NCBI GenBank assembly: GCA_025924435.1
Contig: JAICIL010000273.1
Coordinates: 1-6,266 of the forward strand
Length of the DNA stretch: 6,266 bases
From: Chloroflexia bacterium
Lineage (GTDB): Bacteria; Chloroflexota; Chloroflexia; Thermomicrobiales; JALYUS01
Direction: 5' to 3'
A program made the translations under genes and the position numbers. Below, piece after piece: positions 6,212 through 6,266 of this stretch (its first letter is position 1; every line of letters begins with the position of its first letter). Below the pieces are notes generated by a model, which had not been told where the DNA came from, made no database searches, and worked only from the letters and a program-made list of their open reading frames with translations.

Positions 6212-6266
6212 TGAACCGCCAAGACGCCAAGGACGCCAAGAGGGAAAGAGAGAAAGAGAAAGAAAA
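6212..6266 (+). repeat. third copy of the CGCCAAGA repeat with purine tail, downstream of the glycosyltransferase-like gene
   Basis: Starting 10 nt after the TAG at 6202, this copy matches the minus-strand copy (1697 down to 1656) at 40 of 42 positions: TGAACCGCCAAGACGCCAAG, then G, one mismatch, CGCCAAGAGGGAAA, one mismatch, AGAGA. It runs into a purine-only stretch (6238-6266) cut off by the window edge. Relative to the gene before it, it has the same position and orientation as the 1656-1697 copy has relative to the ThDP enzyme gene. An inverted partner may lie beyond the window. Confidence 0.88.

Noticed and set aside
1..6266. A defence, toxin-antitoxin, secretion or mobile-element system
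   Set aside because: The three complete genes are two metabolic enzymes and a glycosyltransferase-like membrane protein. No nuclease, integrase, transposase, toxin or structural RNA is visible.

Overview
The window is high-GC bacterial DNA, roughly two thirds or more G+C by eye with strongly GC-biased third codon positions. It carries three complete protein-coding genes, a possible gene tail at the left edge, and two kinds of dispersed repeat. No RNA gene, CRISPR array or transposase is visible. The gene families, the TGC-TAYRAT extended -10 promoters and the palindromic repeats would suit Chloroflexota (Thermomicrobia-like) or another high-GC environmental phylum such as Armatimonadota or Planctomycetota. 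This assignment is an inference from general knowledge, not a database match.

Layout: (1) Positions 1-95 are less GC-rich and may hold the last 30 codons of a plus-strand gene. Its stop shares a CTAG with the stop of the next gene. (2) Positions 92-1543, minus strand, encode an MmgE/PrpD-family protein (483 aa). (3) Positions 1544-1720 are an intergenic gap dominated by a head-to-head pair of CGCCAAGA-type repeats that can fold into a long hairpin. (4) Positions 1721-3409, minus strand, encode a thiamine-diphosphate-dependent enzyme of the acetolactate synthase/decarboxylase type (562 aa, GTG start). (5) Positions 3410-3550 are a divergent promoter region with a good extended -10 element facing each way. 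(6) Positions 3551-6202, plus strand, encode a large multi-pass membrane protein (883 aa) resembling a GT-C-fold glycosyltransferase. It has an N-terminal extracytoplasmic domain and a C-terminal soluble domain. Its reading frame is interrupted, without being broken, by a 66-bp palindromic repeat. (7) Positions 6203-6266 hold a third copy of the CGCCAAGA repeat, just after the stop codon.

The two minus-strand genes probably form a small metabolic unit: a ThDP carboligase or decarboxylase acting on 2-oxo acids, then an MmgE/PrpD-type dehydratase, decarboxylase or epimerase acting on a di- or tricarboxylate. The substrate cannot be read from the sequence. The divergent membrane protein is more likely an envelope glycan enzyme with no direct link to them. 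No clearly new multi-gene system is present. The most interesting observation is the palindrome that has become coding sequence inside the glycosyltransferase, followed by the repeat units placed in the same orientation just downstream of two unrelated stop codons.
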